64,000 nucleotides of DNA from an uncultured Shinella sp. (GTDB taxonomy: Bacteria; Pseudomonadota; Alphaproteobacteria; Rhizobiales; Rhizobiaceae): contig NZ_CAMLFY010000009.1 in assembly GCF_946479415.1 (NCBI RefSeq), positions 1 through 64,000 on the forward strand. Reading direction: 5' to 3'. The translations under genes and the position numbers were made by a program. The first letter of the stretch is position 1. Every line of letters starts with the position of its first letter. This document shows, piece after piece, positions 38,023 through 46,671 of this stretch. The notes under the pieces are model-generated. The model had not been told where the DNA came from, made no database searches, and was given only the letters and a program-made list of their open reading frames with translations.

Positions 38023-38394
38023 TCACCGCGACTGGAGGGCAACAATTCGATCTTCTGAGAACGGATGCGGCCCCTTCGATCCAGCTGCTTTCCAGCGTTC
38101 CTCGTCTTTCCGGAGCACATAAAGCGACGGCTCAAGCCCGAAACGTCGGTTCCATTCGCCGACAGTTAGTTCGGCTGTTCTTTCGTGGGCGTTCGTGATG
38201 CGCCCCTCTTCCTCTTCCGCCTCGTCGGCAAGTTTTGCCTCCACCTGCGTCCTCAGCAGCGCAGCGGCGACCTCATGCTCTTCCATCGCTCCCTTCGCCA
38301 ATAACGCGCCGACAATGTTGCGGAGCAGCAGGGCTGTAACCCGAGCCTCCGCAGTCACCAGCTCGGTCGCCACTTCCAAATCCAAGGCATCCAT
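38023..38394 (-). CDS. Leftward unknown gene inside the rightward early block
   Basis: This 123-residue protein is rich in charged helices (ALLAKGAMEEHEVAAALLRT and VEAKLADEAEEEEGR) and ends in TVGEWNRRFGLEPSLYVLRK and FSEDRIVALQSR. Codon use on this strand is natural and clearly better than on the opposite strand. ATG at 38394 has GGAAGGA upstream. It runs against all other early genes, and its transcript would meet the minus-strand terminator at 37522-37547. The function is unknown. Confidence 0.55.
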   Translation of the reverse strand: MDALDLEVATELVTAEARVTALLLRNIVGALLAKGAMEEHEVAAALLRTQVEAKLADEAEEEEGRITNAHERTAELTVGEWNRRFGLEPSLYVLRKDEERWKAAGSKGPHPFSEDRIVALQSR

Positions 38395-38478
38395 TTTCGA
38401 ATCCTTCCAGCCGTTTGCCGTCTCACCCTCCCGCATTTCCGGAGCTTCGCCAATGTCGAAACGACAGCGCGAAATCGA

Positions 38479-38617
38479 CATGCCCAATCCGCTTTTCATC
38501 CCCGCCCGCTCGCCGTTATGCGGGGCGGCTCAGTCCGTGTTGATTTTCAGTACCGCGTTCCTCGGTCTCGCCGCCTCGCTGATCTGCCTGCTCAACCAGG
38601 TCTCAGGAGGCCAATGA
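38479..38617 (+). CDS. Small single-helix membrane protein
   Basis: A 45-residue frame with one hydrophobic helix (SVLIFSTAFLGLAASLICLL). Its stop overlaps the ATG of the next gene in an ATGA, which suggests coupling. The ribosome site is weak and a start 27 bases earlier is possible. Family unknown. Confidence 0.4.
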
Positions 38618-39228
38618 TGCTTGCGCTTGCCAACCACCCAGTGCCGTCGTTCTTCGAGGACATTCCTTTCAACGCCAAAGCGATAGTCGCCGGCGCATGG
38701 GATGCGATCAGCGAAAGCCAGAGCGATTCGATCGACGGCTTTTACATCGCCCTTTGCGGCAAACTCCAAGCCGAAGGCATCAAGCCGCCGGCGCGCTACC
38801 AGTTCGTCGAATGGTACCGCAAGATCCGGGCAGGAACTGCGCCGCATCCCTTCACCGGCAGGACGAGCGCTCTTCATGCGGCGCTGTTCCAGCCGGCAGG
38901 CGACCCTGTCGATCGCGCCCTGAAGGCCTACGCGATCGTATCGAAGGCCGTGCAGCTGCAGCAGGCGATGATTGAGGGCGGATACAGCCCCGACAGCGTC
39001 GAGATGGAAGACCAGATCGTCGCCGAAGCGATCAAGGACTGGCTCGCCTACGAAGCCAGCGCCGAGACCGAGGAAAGCGGCAGCGACACCAAGCCCGTGG
39101 AACTGGCCTTCGGGATGTTGCGGCCGGCCGAAGCCCGAACCGGCGAAAAGCTTCTCGACATTCTCTCCACCCACATGCAGCGCGAACTGGCGCTTGCGAT
39201 CGTCAACGCCAAAGCAAGGGCGGTGTAA
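38617..39228 (+). CDS. Phage early protein with one copy of a repeated ~75-residue unit
   Basis: This 203-residue protein is of unknown function. The N-terminal ~75 residues (FFEDIPFNAKAIVAGAWDAI ... GIKPPARYQFVEWYRKIRAG) match two tandem units in the next gene. The rest is helical and acidic. AGGAGG lies six bases before ATG 38617; ATG 38614 is the alternative. It stands before the transposition genes, so a regulatory or replication-linked role is possible. Confidence 0.7.
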   Translation: MLALANHPVPSFFEDIPFNAKAIVAGAWDAISESQSDSIDGFYIALCGKLQAEGIKPPARYQFVEWYRKIRAGTAPHPFTGRTSALHAALFQPAGDPVDRALKAYAIVSKAVQLQQAMIEGGYSPDSVEMEDQIVAEAIKDWLAYEASAETEESGSDTKPVELAFGMLRPAEARTGEKLLDILSTHMQRELALAIVNAKARAV

Positions 39229-39229
39229 T

Positions 39230-40183
39230 ATGAAAGACGTTATTCCCTTCTTTTCGGATCTTCGCATCGCCGCCATTCCCGCCGTGCAGCGCCTCTATGA
39301 CGCCGCCCAAAATGACGGTTACAGCCTTGCAAAGGTGTATTCGGATCTCGTCTCCAGCCTCAACAAAGCCGGCGTGACGCCACCGGCGCGGAAGTACGTC
39401 AACCAGTGGCTTGCGGCCGTGAAAATCGGCATGGCCGGTCGTCCCGAATTGCCGGCGGAAATGCAGGTCCCGACCTCGCCCCTCGCCCCGACGCCTGGCT
39501 ATTTCGAGAACCTGCCAGAAGCGGCCATCCCGGCGCTGACGCTGGCGTGGGATGCGATCAATAGGGACGGCCCCGATCTCGACGATATCGATGAAAAGGC
39601 CTTCGACGTGTTCTTCGACGCAATGCTCGAGATCGGCCATATGGAACCGTCCTGGCGGGGCTTTGCCGCCTACGCGAAGGCGGTCCGAAATGGAGAAATC
39701 GAGCGTCCGGCACGACAGGTCGCCGAAGTTGCCGAAGCGGCAGTCGCTGAAGTGGCAGTTGCTGAAGCAGCGCCGGCCGCGCCCGAGGCAAAGTCGACAA
39801 CACGCCGGGCGCGGATCAAGACGGATATCTTCGTCGTCGACCAAGCGGCAGAGACAGCCGCCCGCGTCGATATCGTCACCGAGCAAGACGAGACCACCGG
39901 CAAGATCACCAGCGCCACGGTCGAGTACCCGGCCGCTGTTGGAGAGGCCCACGACCCTTACGGGTTCGTTCGCCTGACCCCGCAGAACTTCGCGGCCGCG
40001 ATCTCGCCTGAAGATGGGACGCCCACCGATGCCGTGGTTTCACAGCTCCAGGCGATCCGCGATCGCATGGTCGATGAAACCATGCTGCGCCTGCAGGCGG
40101 AAATGCGCCGCAAGGCGGACGCCATCGTCGCCGGCCAGCTGCGCGCCCTTGCTGACGAGATGGAAAGCAAGGTCGCATGCTGA
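39230..40183 (+). CDS. Phage early protein with two tandem ~75-residue units
   Basis: This 317-residue protein is of unknown function. Residues ~1-72 (FFSDLRIAAIPAVQRLYDAA ... GVTPPARKYVNQWLAAVKIG) and ~87-160 (YFENLPEAAIPALTLAWDAI ... EPSWRGFAAYAKAVRNGEIERP) are diverged copies of one unit, also present once in the previous gene. An alanine/valine-rich linker (AEVAEAAVAEVAVAEAAPAA) follows, then a basic patch and a C-terminal helical domain. Confidence 0.72.
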   Translation: MKDVIPFFSDLRIAAIPAVQRLYDAAQNDGYSLAKVYSDLVSSLNKAGVTPPARKYVNQWLAAVKIGMAGRPELPAEMQVPTSPLAPTPGYFENLPEAAIPALTLAWDAINRDGPDLDDIDEKAFDVFFDAMLEIGHMEPSWRGFAAYAKAVRNGEIERPARQVAEVAEAAVAEVAVAEAAPAAPEAKSTTRRARIKTDIFVVDQAAETAARVDIVTEQDETTGKITSATVEYPAAVGEAHDPYGFVRLTPQNFAAAISPEDGTPTDAVVSQLQAIRDRMVDETMLRLQAEMRRKADAIVAGQLRALADEMESKVAC

Positions 40184-40548
40184 ATCAGTATGACCAGAAG
40201 CAGGTCTATGACGCCACGGTGCATGCCTGCCTGTGCGCGGTGCGGGAAGGTTTCCCGCACCTTGCAATCCGCGACATCGTGGACCCGCCGCATGACTGGT
40301 TCGATGCAGCGCTTGCCCGGCAGATCGCCATGCACCTGGTCATCCGCGAATTCGGCTGGCCGAAGCGCCGCGTCGTCGAGATGGAGGATCGCTCCCGCGA
40401 GGCCATCAACCGGGCGCTACGCACCATCGATGCCCGGATCTCGCATGACCGGTTTGCCCTGCACTACCAGACGATGGCCGAGCGTGCGCGGGTACTCCTG
40501 TTCCTGCGCATGACCGATGACGAGCAGCCCTATGAAGAGGTCGCCTGA
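40177..40548 (+). CDS. DnaA-C-terminal-like DNA-binding protein
   Basis: In this 123-residue protein the segment ALARQIAMHLVIREFGWP, then RRVVEMEDRSREAINRALRTID, resembles domain IV of DnaA (RQIAMYL ... helix-turn-helix). The AAA+ part is absent. It overlaps the previous gene by seven bases. It may bind phage or host origins; inference only. Confidence 0.65.
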   Translation: MLNQYDQKQVYDATVHACLCAVREGFPHLAIRDIVDPPHDWFDAALARQIAMHLVIREFGWPKRRVVEMEDRSREAINRALRTIDARISHDRFALHYQTMAERARVLLFLRMTDDEQPYEEVA

Positions 40549-41426
40549 TGGCATCCTTTAAGTCCCTCCCCGTTTCCTCCATCTTCGTCGGCGAGCGCGC
40601 CCGCCCGGTCGATGAAGAAGTTGCCGTCGCGATCGCCGCCTCGATGGCCGATCGAGGCCTGATCAACCCGATCACGGTGCGCGCCACGCCAGCCGCGAAC
40701 GGCGGCTCGACGCCCTGGACGCTGATCGCGGGCGGACACCGGCTTTTTGCCGCCAAACTGAACAATTGGGACGAGATCGACGCCATTGTGGTGTCGGCCG
40801 ACGCCGCCGAGGCACAGCTGATCGAGATCTCGGAGAACCTCTACCGCAACGAGCTGACAGCGCTCGATCGCGGTATCTTCGTCGCAAAGTTCCGCGAGCT
40901 TTATGAGGATAAGTTCGGGAAGATCGATCGCACTCGTAACCTCAAGGTGGGTGACAAATCCCCGAAGTCCAACGATTGGACTTCGGTATTTGCCCCCGGC
41001 CGAGAGCTTTCCGAGCGTGTTCAGGATCGATTCGGTTTTGGGCGAAGCACATATTTTAATGTGACCAAGATCGGCCAAGGCCTTCACCCGGCGCTCCGCC
41101 AGGCGCTGCGCGGTACCGACGCGGAAAACGATCAGAAACTTCTGTTGAAAATCGCCAGTATGCCCGAGGCGAAACAGGCCGGGCTCGCCGCCGGCCTCAA
41201 GATCGAACCTGACGTGCGTAAGGTGCTGGACGCCGATAAGCCCGCCGCGCCGCCGGTCGACGTGCAGGGCGCGTTGCTGAAGAAATTGACTTCCGCGTGG
41301 GACGAGGCAGACGAGCAGACCCGCTATGAATTCCTCGTCCATGCGGGCATCGACCCGCTCGACATCACCGGTACCGCGCTCGGCGACATGATGGACGAAG
41401 CACGGCGCGAGGCGGTGGCGGCATGA
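40548..41426 (+). CDS. ParB/Srx-fold nuclease-domain protein
   Basis: This 292-residue protein has a ParB N-terminal domain: SMADRGLINPITVR, LIAGGHRLFAAKLNNWDEI and ISENLYRNELTALDRGIF. A helix-turn-helix region near RFGFGRSTYFNVTKIGQGL follows, and a helical C-terminus. ParB-like proteins recur in early regions of Mu-like phages of alphaproteobacteria. The ATG overlaps the previous stop. Confidence 0.85.
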   Translation: MASFKSLPVSSIFVGERARPVDEEVAVAIAASMADRGLINPITVRATPAANGGSTPWTLIAGGHRLFAAKLNNWDEIDAIVVSADAAEAQLIEISENLYRNELTALDRGIFVAKFRELYEDKFGKIDRTRNLKVGDKSPKSNDWTSVFAPGRELSERVQDRFGFGRSTYFNVTKIGQGLHPALRQALRGTDAENDQKLLLKIASMPEAKQAGLAAGLKIEPDVRKVLDADKPAAPPVDVQGALLKKLTSAWDEADEQTRYEFLVHAGIDPLDITGTALGDMMDEARREAVAA

Positions 41427-41884
41427 CGAAGCGCGACCCCTCCCAGCTCGACTTTTTCAGCAAGCAGCTTTTCCCTGTCCGCGCTGCAGCCGACCGGATC
41501 GACATCGACCGATTCCGCGCCCGCCTGAAGCGCGATATGGCCCGCGCCATCCGGGAATGCCCTTTCGACCGGCCGACCATTGCCGCCCGCATGGCCGATT
41601 ATCTCGCCGTAGCCGGCGTTTCCAAGGCGACCCTCGATGCCTACACGGCCGAGAGCGCGGCGGCGCATGATATCAGCCTCGTGCGCTTCAAGGCGTTCGT
41701 CCGCGCCACCGGCGCCATCTGGCTTTGGGATACGATCGTTTCCGACGACGGGCTCTTGTTGCTGGAAGGTGACGAGGCGCGCTTGGCTGAGATCGCCCGC
41801 ATCCAACAGGAGCGCCGTGCCCTTACGGCCGAATTAAAGGTGCTTCAAGCCACCCCTGTAACCATCCGGCGGGGGCGCAAATGA
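41423..41884 (+). CDS. Phage early protein preceding transposase
   Basis: This 153-residue protein starts TKRDPSQLDFFSKQLFPVR and contains a helical region resembling a helix-turn-helix (RPTIAARMADYLAVAGVSKATLDAY). I do not recognise the family. ATGA overlaps at both ends place it in one operon with the ParB-like and transposase genes. Confidence 0.72.
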   Translation: MTKRDPSQLDFFSKQLFPVRAAADRIDIDRFRARLKRDMARAIRECPFDRPTIAARMADYLAVAGVSKATLDAYTAESAAAHDISLVRFKAFVRATGAIWLWDTIVSDDGLLLLEGDEARLAEIARIQQERRALTAELKVLQATPVTIRRGRK

Positions 41885-43920
41885 GCGGCGAATGGTTCAC
41901 GATCCCGACGCTTGCGGAGCTGCGTCTCCCCGGCCTGCCAACGACAGAACGCGGTATTCACGACCTTGCGAACCGTTGCTGCTGGAAGGCCGACGCCGAG
42001 CGCGTCCGCAAGCTCGATCGTCGCGGCGGCGGTTATGAGTATCACGTTACGCTCCTCCCGCGTGCCGCCCAGTTGAAGCTTGCGGTCATTGCCGGAGAGA
42101 ACGCCGCACGCGCCGAAAGCCGCGCGAAGCGTAAGCGCCTCCATTGGACTGCTTTCGAGGCGATGACGGACGATCACCGGCAGATTTGCCACGGACGCCT
42201 TAACGTCATCATGGATGCGGAGAAGGCTTTGGCCGGCCGCATAGCCACGTGCGACCGCGCCTCGATCGAGGAGACGTTGCGCCGGGTTTTGGATCGCCAT
42301 GGCGTTTCAATGTCGACCTATTATGAGTGGCGCGCCCGGCTTAAGGATGTTGACCAGGAAGACTGGCTTCCGGCGCTTGCCCCGAAATACACCGAAGACG
42401 GCGTCGTTCACGAGAACCGGGCCGAATGCCATCCGTTGGCATGGGCGGCTCTAAAGTCCGACTTTCTTCGCCCTGAGGGCTCCGGCTTCTCGGCTTGCTA
42501 CCGCCGTGTCGCAGCCGCCGCGAAGGTTCATGGATGGTCCCCGATCCCTTCGGAGCGCGCCTTGCGCCGCCGCCTCGATGCCGAGGTAGAGAAGGCCGTG
42601 CAGGTCTACGCCCGCAAGGGCAAGAAGAAGGCCGAGCAGCTCTATCCGCCGCAGGTCCGTACCAAAGACCACCTGCACGCCTTGGAGATCGTCAACACCG
42701 ACGGTCACCAGCTCGACCTCTTCGTCTGGGCGCCCTGGAACGCCAAAAACCCCGTTCGCGTCATCCTGCTCGGCATCCAGGACATTTATTCCGGCAAGAT
42801 CCTGTCCTGGCGGCTCGCCTCTGCCGAGACTTGGGACGTAGTTCGCGCCTGCATTGGCGACATGGTCGAGGACTACGGGATCCCCGAGCACTTCTACATG
42901 GACAACGGCCGCGCGTTCGCCAGCGCCGCCATCTCCGGCGGCGCCACGCACCGCAACCGCTTCAAGAAGAAGCCGAAGAAGGTGAATCGGTTTGGCATCG
43001 ACGAAGACGAAGTCGCTGGCATTCTTATCAATTTCGGCAGCGAGCCTCACTTCACACGCCCGTATGCCGGCCAGTCCAAGCCCATCGAGCGCGCCTGGAA
43101 GGATCTCGCCGAGGAGATCTCCAAACACCCTTCCATGTCCGGTTGCTACACCGGTCGCAACACGAACGAGAAGCCGGAAAACTACCGAAAGCGCGCGGTC
43201 CAGCTCGACGTGCTGCAGCTGCATGTCGCGGAACGTATCGCCGAGCACAATGCGCGCCCCGGCCGCAAGGCTGATACTGCCAAAGGCCGGAGCTTCGACG
43301 AAACCTTCGAAGCCAGCATGAATCACCCATCGACGATCGTGCGCAGGGCAACCGAGGCGCAGCGCGATTTCTGGCTGCTGGCCGAAAAGGTGCTGCATGC
43401 CCGCAAGGATCGCGGCGCCATCCACTACGAAAAGAACATCTACTGGTCGGATGCGCTCATCGAATGGGCGGGCCGCAAGGTCAAGATCCGCTTCGATCCC
43501 GATGCGCTTCACGAGCCGATCAAGGTCTATGCTCCGGATGGTCATCTCATTTGCACCGCCGCTTGCACCGAGAAGGGCAAGTTCCGCGACGTCGAGGCCG
43601 CCAACCTACACAACCGCAATCGCAAGGCCTGGCTGAAGAGCAAGAAAACGCTGCTCGACATGGAGCGGAAGTTCTCGGCCGACGAACTGGCCGACCTCTA
43701 CAGCGTCGAGGACAAACCCGCGCCGAAGCAGAAGATCCGGCCGGCCGTCACGCGCCTCGTTACCGGCAACCTCGCCCTGGAGGCCGACGACGACATCATG
43801 TCGGACGAAGAATTCGAGGCCGGCATCAGCGCCACCCTTTCCAAGATTTCGGGCGACAGCTCGATCATCCCATTCCCTCCGGCATCTGTCGCCGGGCGGA
43901 AGCATAGAGCCGAAAAGTAG
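41881..43920 (+). CDS. Mu-type transposase A (DDE recombinase)
   Basis: This 679-residue MuA homologue cuts the phage ends and joins them to target DNA. It has an N-terminal Mu DNA-binding winged helix (EWFTIPTLAELRLPGLPTTERG), a second DNA-binding part, the integrase-like core with D274 (NTDGHQLDL), D341 (FYMDNGRAFAS) and E403 (GQSKPIERAW), then the Mu transposase C-terminal beta-barrel and MuB-contact tail. All three catalytic residues are present. Length is close to MuA (663). Confidence 0.95.
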   Translation: MSGEWFTIPTLAELRLPGLPTTERGIHDLANRCCWKADAERVRKLDRRGGGYEYHVTLLPRAAQLKLAVIAGENAARAESRAKRKRLHWTAFEAMTDDHRQICHGRLNVIMDAEKALAGRIATCDRASIEETLRRVLDRHGVSMSTYYEWRARLKDVDQEDWLPALAPKYTEDGVVHENRAECHPLAWAALKSDFLRPEGSGFSACYRRVAAAAKVHGWSPIPSERALRRRLDAEVEKAVQVYARKGKKKAEQLYPPQVRTKDHLHALEIVNTDGHQLDLFVWAPWNAKNPVRVILLGIQDIYSGKILSWRLASAETWDVVRACIGDMVEDYGIPEHFYMDNGRAFASAAISGGATHRNRFKKKPKKVNRFGIDEDEVAGILINFGSEPHFTRPYAGQSKPIERAWKDLAEEISKHPSMSGCYTGRNTNEKPENYRKRAVQLDVLQLHVAERIAEHNARPGRKADTAKGRSFDETFEASMNHPSTIVRRATEAQRDFWLLAEKVLHARKDRGAIHYEKNIYWSDALIEWAGRKVKIRFDPDALHEPIKVYAPDGHLICTAACTEKGKFRDVEAANLHNRNRKAWLKSKKTLLDMERKFSADELADLYSVEDKPAPKQKIRPAVTRLVTGNLALEADDDIMSDEEFEAGISATLSKISGDSSIIPFPPASVAGRKHRAEK

Positions 43921-43935
43921 TGAGTACGGTTCCTG

Positions 43936-43966
43936 AAAAAAAAGCGGCCGGGGTCAACCCGGCCGC
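43936..43966 (-). terminator. Minus-strand intrinsic terminator between A and B
   Basis: GCGGCCGGG and CCCGGCCGC form a nine-base stem with a five-base loop, followed on the minus strand by eight T residues. On the plus strand there is no T run, so it would stop only antisense transcription. Confidence 0.75.
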
Positions 43967-44006
43967 GTCAACAGCCCCTAAGGGCACTCCACAAGGAACC
44001 AATGTA

Positions 44007-45029
44007 ATGAACATGATGGTAGGCGCAAGCCAAAACGCACGCTGGCCCGAGCTGGAACCTTCCTCCAAGTTTGTGGCGAAGCATCCTGCCGACGAGGTCG
44101 ACACCTGGCGCGGTCTGCGCAGCCGCGTTGTCGACATCGCGGCGCGAAACAATTGGACGAAGACCGAGACGAGCAAGCGCATCGGCATGGCCGACAGTTC
44201 GTTCTCGCTTTGGATGTCGGGCACGCTCGACGGCATTCTCGAAAACGCGAATTCGACCATCGCGCGTTGGCTGGATGCGGTTGACGACGCTGCCGACCTC
44301 GCCTCCACCCTCCCGAGATCGCCCGAGTTCTTTGCGACGCAGGCGTCCACTGACATCCATAAGACGCTTCTCCTGGCACAGACGATCTCCGGTTTCGTGA
44401 CCATCACGCTCGATGCGGGCCGGGGCAAGACGGTCGCATGCGAGGCATACCGCCGCATCAAGCCGCACGTCCACATGGTTACGCTGCACGAGAAAGCGAC
44501 AACGGTCACCGGTGCCATGAACATGCTCGCCCGGCAGTTCGGCGTGCGTGTGTTCAACCAGGGCGAAGTTGTCGAGACGATCGGCGAGCGCCTGAAACGC
44601 AGCGGCAATTCCCTCCTCATCATCGACGAGGCGCAGCACGCCGATGGCCGCGCCGTCAACCAGTTCCGCCACTTCTCGGATAAGTATGAAACTGGCGTTG
44701 CCCTCGTGGGGAATGCCGGTATCCGGCGGCGTATCAGCCAGGACGGCCCGAACGCCAATAGTCGTGACCAGATTGTCAGCCGGATCGACAAGAACCTGAA
44801 GCGCGATCCCGGCCGCGAGGCGGACGTACGCGCCTTCATCGAGCAATGGAGCATCGTCGATCCCGCATGCACGCGGTTCCTCTTCGGAATCGGGATGAAG
44901 GGCGGAGCGCTCCGTCAGATCGATCGGACCATCAAGATCGCTTGCTTTGCCGCCGGGTGCGCAGCGCCCGAGCTGGAAAAGAAGCATCTGGAAGCCGCTT
45001 GGCGCAACCGCGACGTCGAGGATCTGTGA
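44007..45029 (+). CDS. MuB-like AAA+ ATPase, target DNA activator
   Basis: MuB binds target DNA with ATP and recruits MuA. The ~340-residue protein has an N-terminal helix-turn-helix (NNWTKTETSKRIGMADSSFSL), an unusual Walker A DAGRGKT within ITLDAGRGKTVAC, Walker B LLIIDEAQHAD and a C-terminal lid with FGIGMKGGALRQIDRTIK. ATG at 44007 has AAGGA nine bases upstream; an in-frame GTG at 43920 would place the hairpin inside the coding region and is less likely. Confidence 0.9.
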   Translation: MNMMVGASQNARWPELEPSSKFVAKHPADEVDTWRGLRSRVVDIAARNNWTKTETSKRIGMADSSFSLWMSGTLDGILENANSTIARWLDAVDDAADLASTLPRSPEFFATQASTDIHKTLLLAQTISGFVTITLDAGRGKTVACEAYRRIKPHVHMVTLHEKATTVTGAMNMLARQFGVRVFNQGEVVETIGERLKRSGNSLLIIDEAQHADGRAVNQFRHFSDKYETGVALVGNAGIRRRISQDGPNANSRDQIVSRIDKNLKRDPGREADVRAFIEQWSIVDPACTRFLFGIGMKGGALRQIDRTIKIACFAAGCAAPELEKKHLEAAWRNRDVEDL

Positions 45030-45030
45030 C

Positions 45031-45336
45031 ATGCGGGCGGCTCAATCCCTGACCATGAGCGCTGGCCTGCAGATGCTCTCCGACAATTTCGCTCCCCATT
45101 GCCGCATCGCCGACGACGAGACGATCGTCATCGACGGCAAAGGCGTGCGGTCCCTGCTCAACATCATCCGCACTCTCCGCCACCTTGCCATCCTGCAAGA
45201 GCGCGAGATCGGCGCCCTGCGGCAGCTGGAGGCCGCTCGCGAGCTTCGCCAGGTGGTGACGAGCGAACTGAAGGCGGTCGCAGAAACCTTGCCCAGCGAC
45301 AACGTCATCCGGCCGGATTTCGGCGGAAAGCCCTGA
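45031..45336 (+). CDS. Phage early protein, unknown
   Basis: This 101-residue helical protein (LLNIIRTLRHLAILQEREIG) has GAGGA before ATG 45031, overlapping the end of MuB. It lies between MuB and Gam. No family recognised. Confidence 0.7.
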   Translation: MRAAQSLTMSAGLQMLSDNFAPHCRIADDETIVIDGKGVRSLLNIIRTLRHLAILQEREIGALRQLEAARELRQVVTSELKAVAETLPSDNVIRPDFGGKP

Positions 45337-45379
45337 CCCCGCCGGCGCTCCCCCTCCCAACCACAACGAGGACAGAAAC

Positions 45380-45913
45380 ATGAAAACTGCCACGAAAAAG
45401 AACAAAGCCAAAGCACTCGCCCGAGTGCCCCAATCACGCGAAGATGCTGTCTTCGCCATCGGGCGCATCGGCACGCTGCGGCGCGACATCCAGAAGCTTC
45501 GCGCGGACGCTGATGAAGCCATCCGCATTGCGGGCGAGAAATTCGAGCAGGCATCCGCCGACCTGGCCGCCGAACTCGCCGAACACGAACAGGGGGTGCA
45601 AACCTTCTGCGAGGCCCGCCGCCTGGAGCTGACCAACGACGGCAAGGTGAAATTCCATGACTTCGGAACCGGGCGGATTAACTGGAAGCTTCGCCCGCCG
45701 AGCGTGTCGATCCGCGCGGCTGAAGCGGTTATCGCCGCCTGCAAAAAGGTCGGCTTTTCACAGTTCGTCCGCATCAAGGAAGAGGTCAACAAAGACGCCA
45801 TGTTGGCGGATGCTGAAAAGGCCCGCCTCATCGCCGGCGTGACCATCAAATCCGCGGGCGAGGAGTTCGTCATTGAGCCGGCCGAGCTGGAAAGCTCGCT
45901 CGGCAAGGCGTGA
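45380..45913 (+). CDS. gam: Gam-like host-nuclease inhibitor
   Basis: This 177-residue Mu Gam homologue binds DNA ends and protects them from RecBCD-type exonuclease, structurally like Ku. It shows an N-terminal coiled coil (RIGTLRRDIQKLRADADEAI), then FHDFGTGRINWKLRPPSVSIR and FSQFVRIKEEVNKDAMLAD. GAGGACAG precedes the ATG. Position after MuB matches Mu-like phages. Confidence 0.9.
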   Translation: MKTATKKNKAKALARVPQSREDAVFAIGRIGTLRRDIQKLRADADEAIRIAGEKFEQASADLAAELAEHEQGVQTFCEARRLELTNDGKVKFHDFGTGRINWKLRPPSVSIRAAEAVIAACKKVGFSQFVRIKEEVNKDAMLADAEKARLIAGVTIKSAGEEFVIEPAELESSLGKA

Positions 45914-45926
45914 GGCTGGCGCCGCA

Positions 45927-46175
45927 ATGAGCGATCACGAGGCCGTCGCCAAATTCTTTGCCAGCGCCAGGCTCAACAATTGCCCGGTGTGCTGCGCGCA
46001 GGCGGACCAGGCTGGTTGGGGCACCGCCGATGGTCGGCAGCACGTTCGTTCCTACACCTGCGGCGCGGTCTTCGAACGCCAGGGCGGGTTCATTTCGGTC
46101 CGGGACGTCTGCCCCGGCCCATCGCATGTTGCAGTCTCCGGCCTGCTCAAAGAAGCGGCAAAGGCAGGTGCGTGA
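45927..46175 (+). CDS. Tiny early protein with zinc-ribbon-like cysteines
   Basis: This 82-residue protein has CPVCCA near residue 19 and a single later Cys in YTCGAVF, so a zinc-binding fold is possible but incomplete. It starts 14 bases after gam and overlaps the next gene. Family unknown. Confidence 0.65.
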   Translation: MSDHEAVAKFFASARLNNCPVCCAQADQAGWGTADGRQHVRSYTCGAVFERQGGFISVRDVCPGPSHVAVSGLLKEAAKAGA

Positions 46176-46408
46176 TGGCGAAACCATATGAAGCCGTCTT
46201 TGCCCGCTGGGGTTTCCGGCCTGTCGTTGGCGCCCGCGTCGAGCACCAGGCGACAGGCGAGAAAGGCACGATCCTGAAGGAGCGACCCGAGAGGCCCGAC
46301 CTGGTGCATGTCCAGTTCGACCTTTGCAGCGCCGCCAGCCTTTGCCACCCGAGCGACCTCGATTTTCAAGCGCCCGAGGCTTCGGCCGAGGCGATAGGGA
46401 GAGATTGA
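46175..46408 (+). CDS. Tiny early protein, possible SH3-like barrel
   Basis: This 77-residue protein reads GARVEHQATGEKGTILKERPERPDLVHVQFD, a pattern of short strands seen in KOW/Tudor-like barrels. Both ends overlap neighbours as ATGA. Unknown role. Confidence 0.65.
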   Translation: MAKPYEAVFARWGFRPVVGARVEHQATGEKGTILKERPERPDLVHVQFDLCSAASLCHPSDLDFQAPEASAEAIGRD

Positions 46409-46671
46409 TGTTTCATCCGAAGAACATCGAAATGTTCAGGCAGGCCGTTTCGCAGCACGGCGTGAAATTGCCGCTGTCCAAATCTGATGAAGATGTCGGG
46501 ACGCTTCTCGATGCCGATGGCGTTCCCGTCCTCGTCGTCGATGTGAACCGTGAGCGCACCGATGCGGATGTGGCTTGGATCGTGGCCATGGTCGCGCTGG
46601 CGGTCAATGTCTGCGCCGGGTTCAGGGCAACGGACGGCTCCACCTCCTCCACTTCTGGGGGCGAGCCATGA
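46408..46671 (+). CDS. Tiny early protein, unknown
   Basis: This 87-residue protein has DVGTLLDADGVPVLVVDVNRERTDADVAW and a mildly hydrophobic helix after it. ATGA coupling upstream and a four-base overlap downstream. No family recognised. Confidence 0.62.
   Translation: MFHPKNIEMFRQAVSQHGVKLPLSKSDEDVGTLLDADGVPVLVVDVNRERTDADVAWIVAMVALAVNVCAGFRATDGSTSSTSGGEP

Noticed and set aside
37899..38198. A plus-strand frame starting in an ATGA overlap with ner
   Set aside because: The start is attractive, but codon quality collapses where it overlaps the minus-strand gene at 38023-38394, which reads better. Kept only as an alternative.
42992..43351. Overlapping frames inside the transposase gene on both strands
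   Set aside because: Shadows of the MuA-like gene, whose DDE residues fix the correct frame.
43920..44006. GTG start at 43920 for the MuB-like protein
   Set aside because: It has no ribosome site and would put the hairpin inside the coding region; ATG 44007 has AAGGA upstream.
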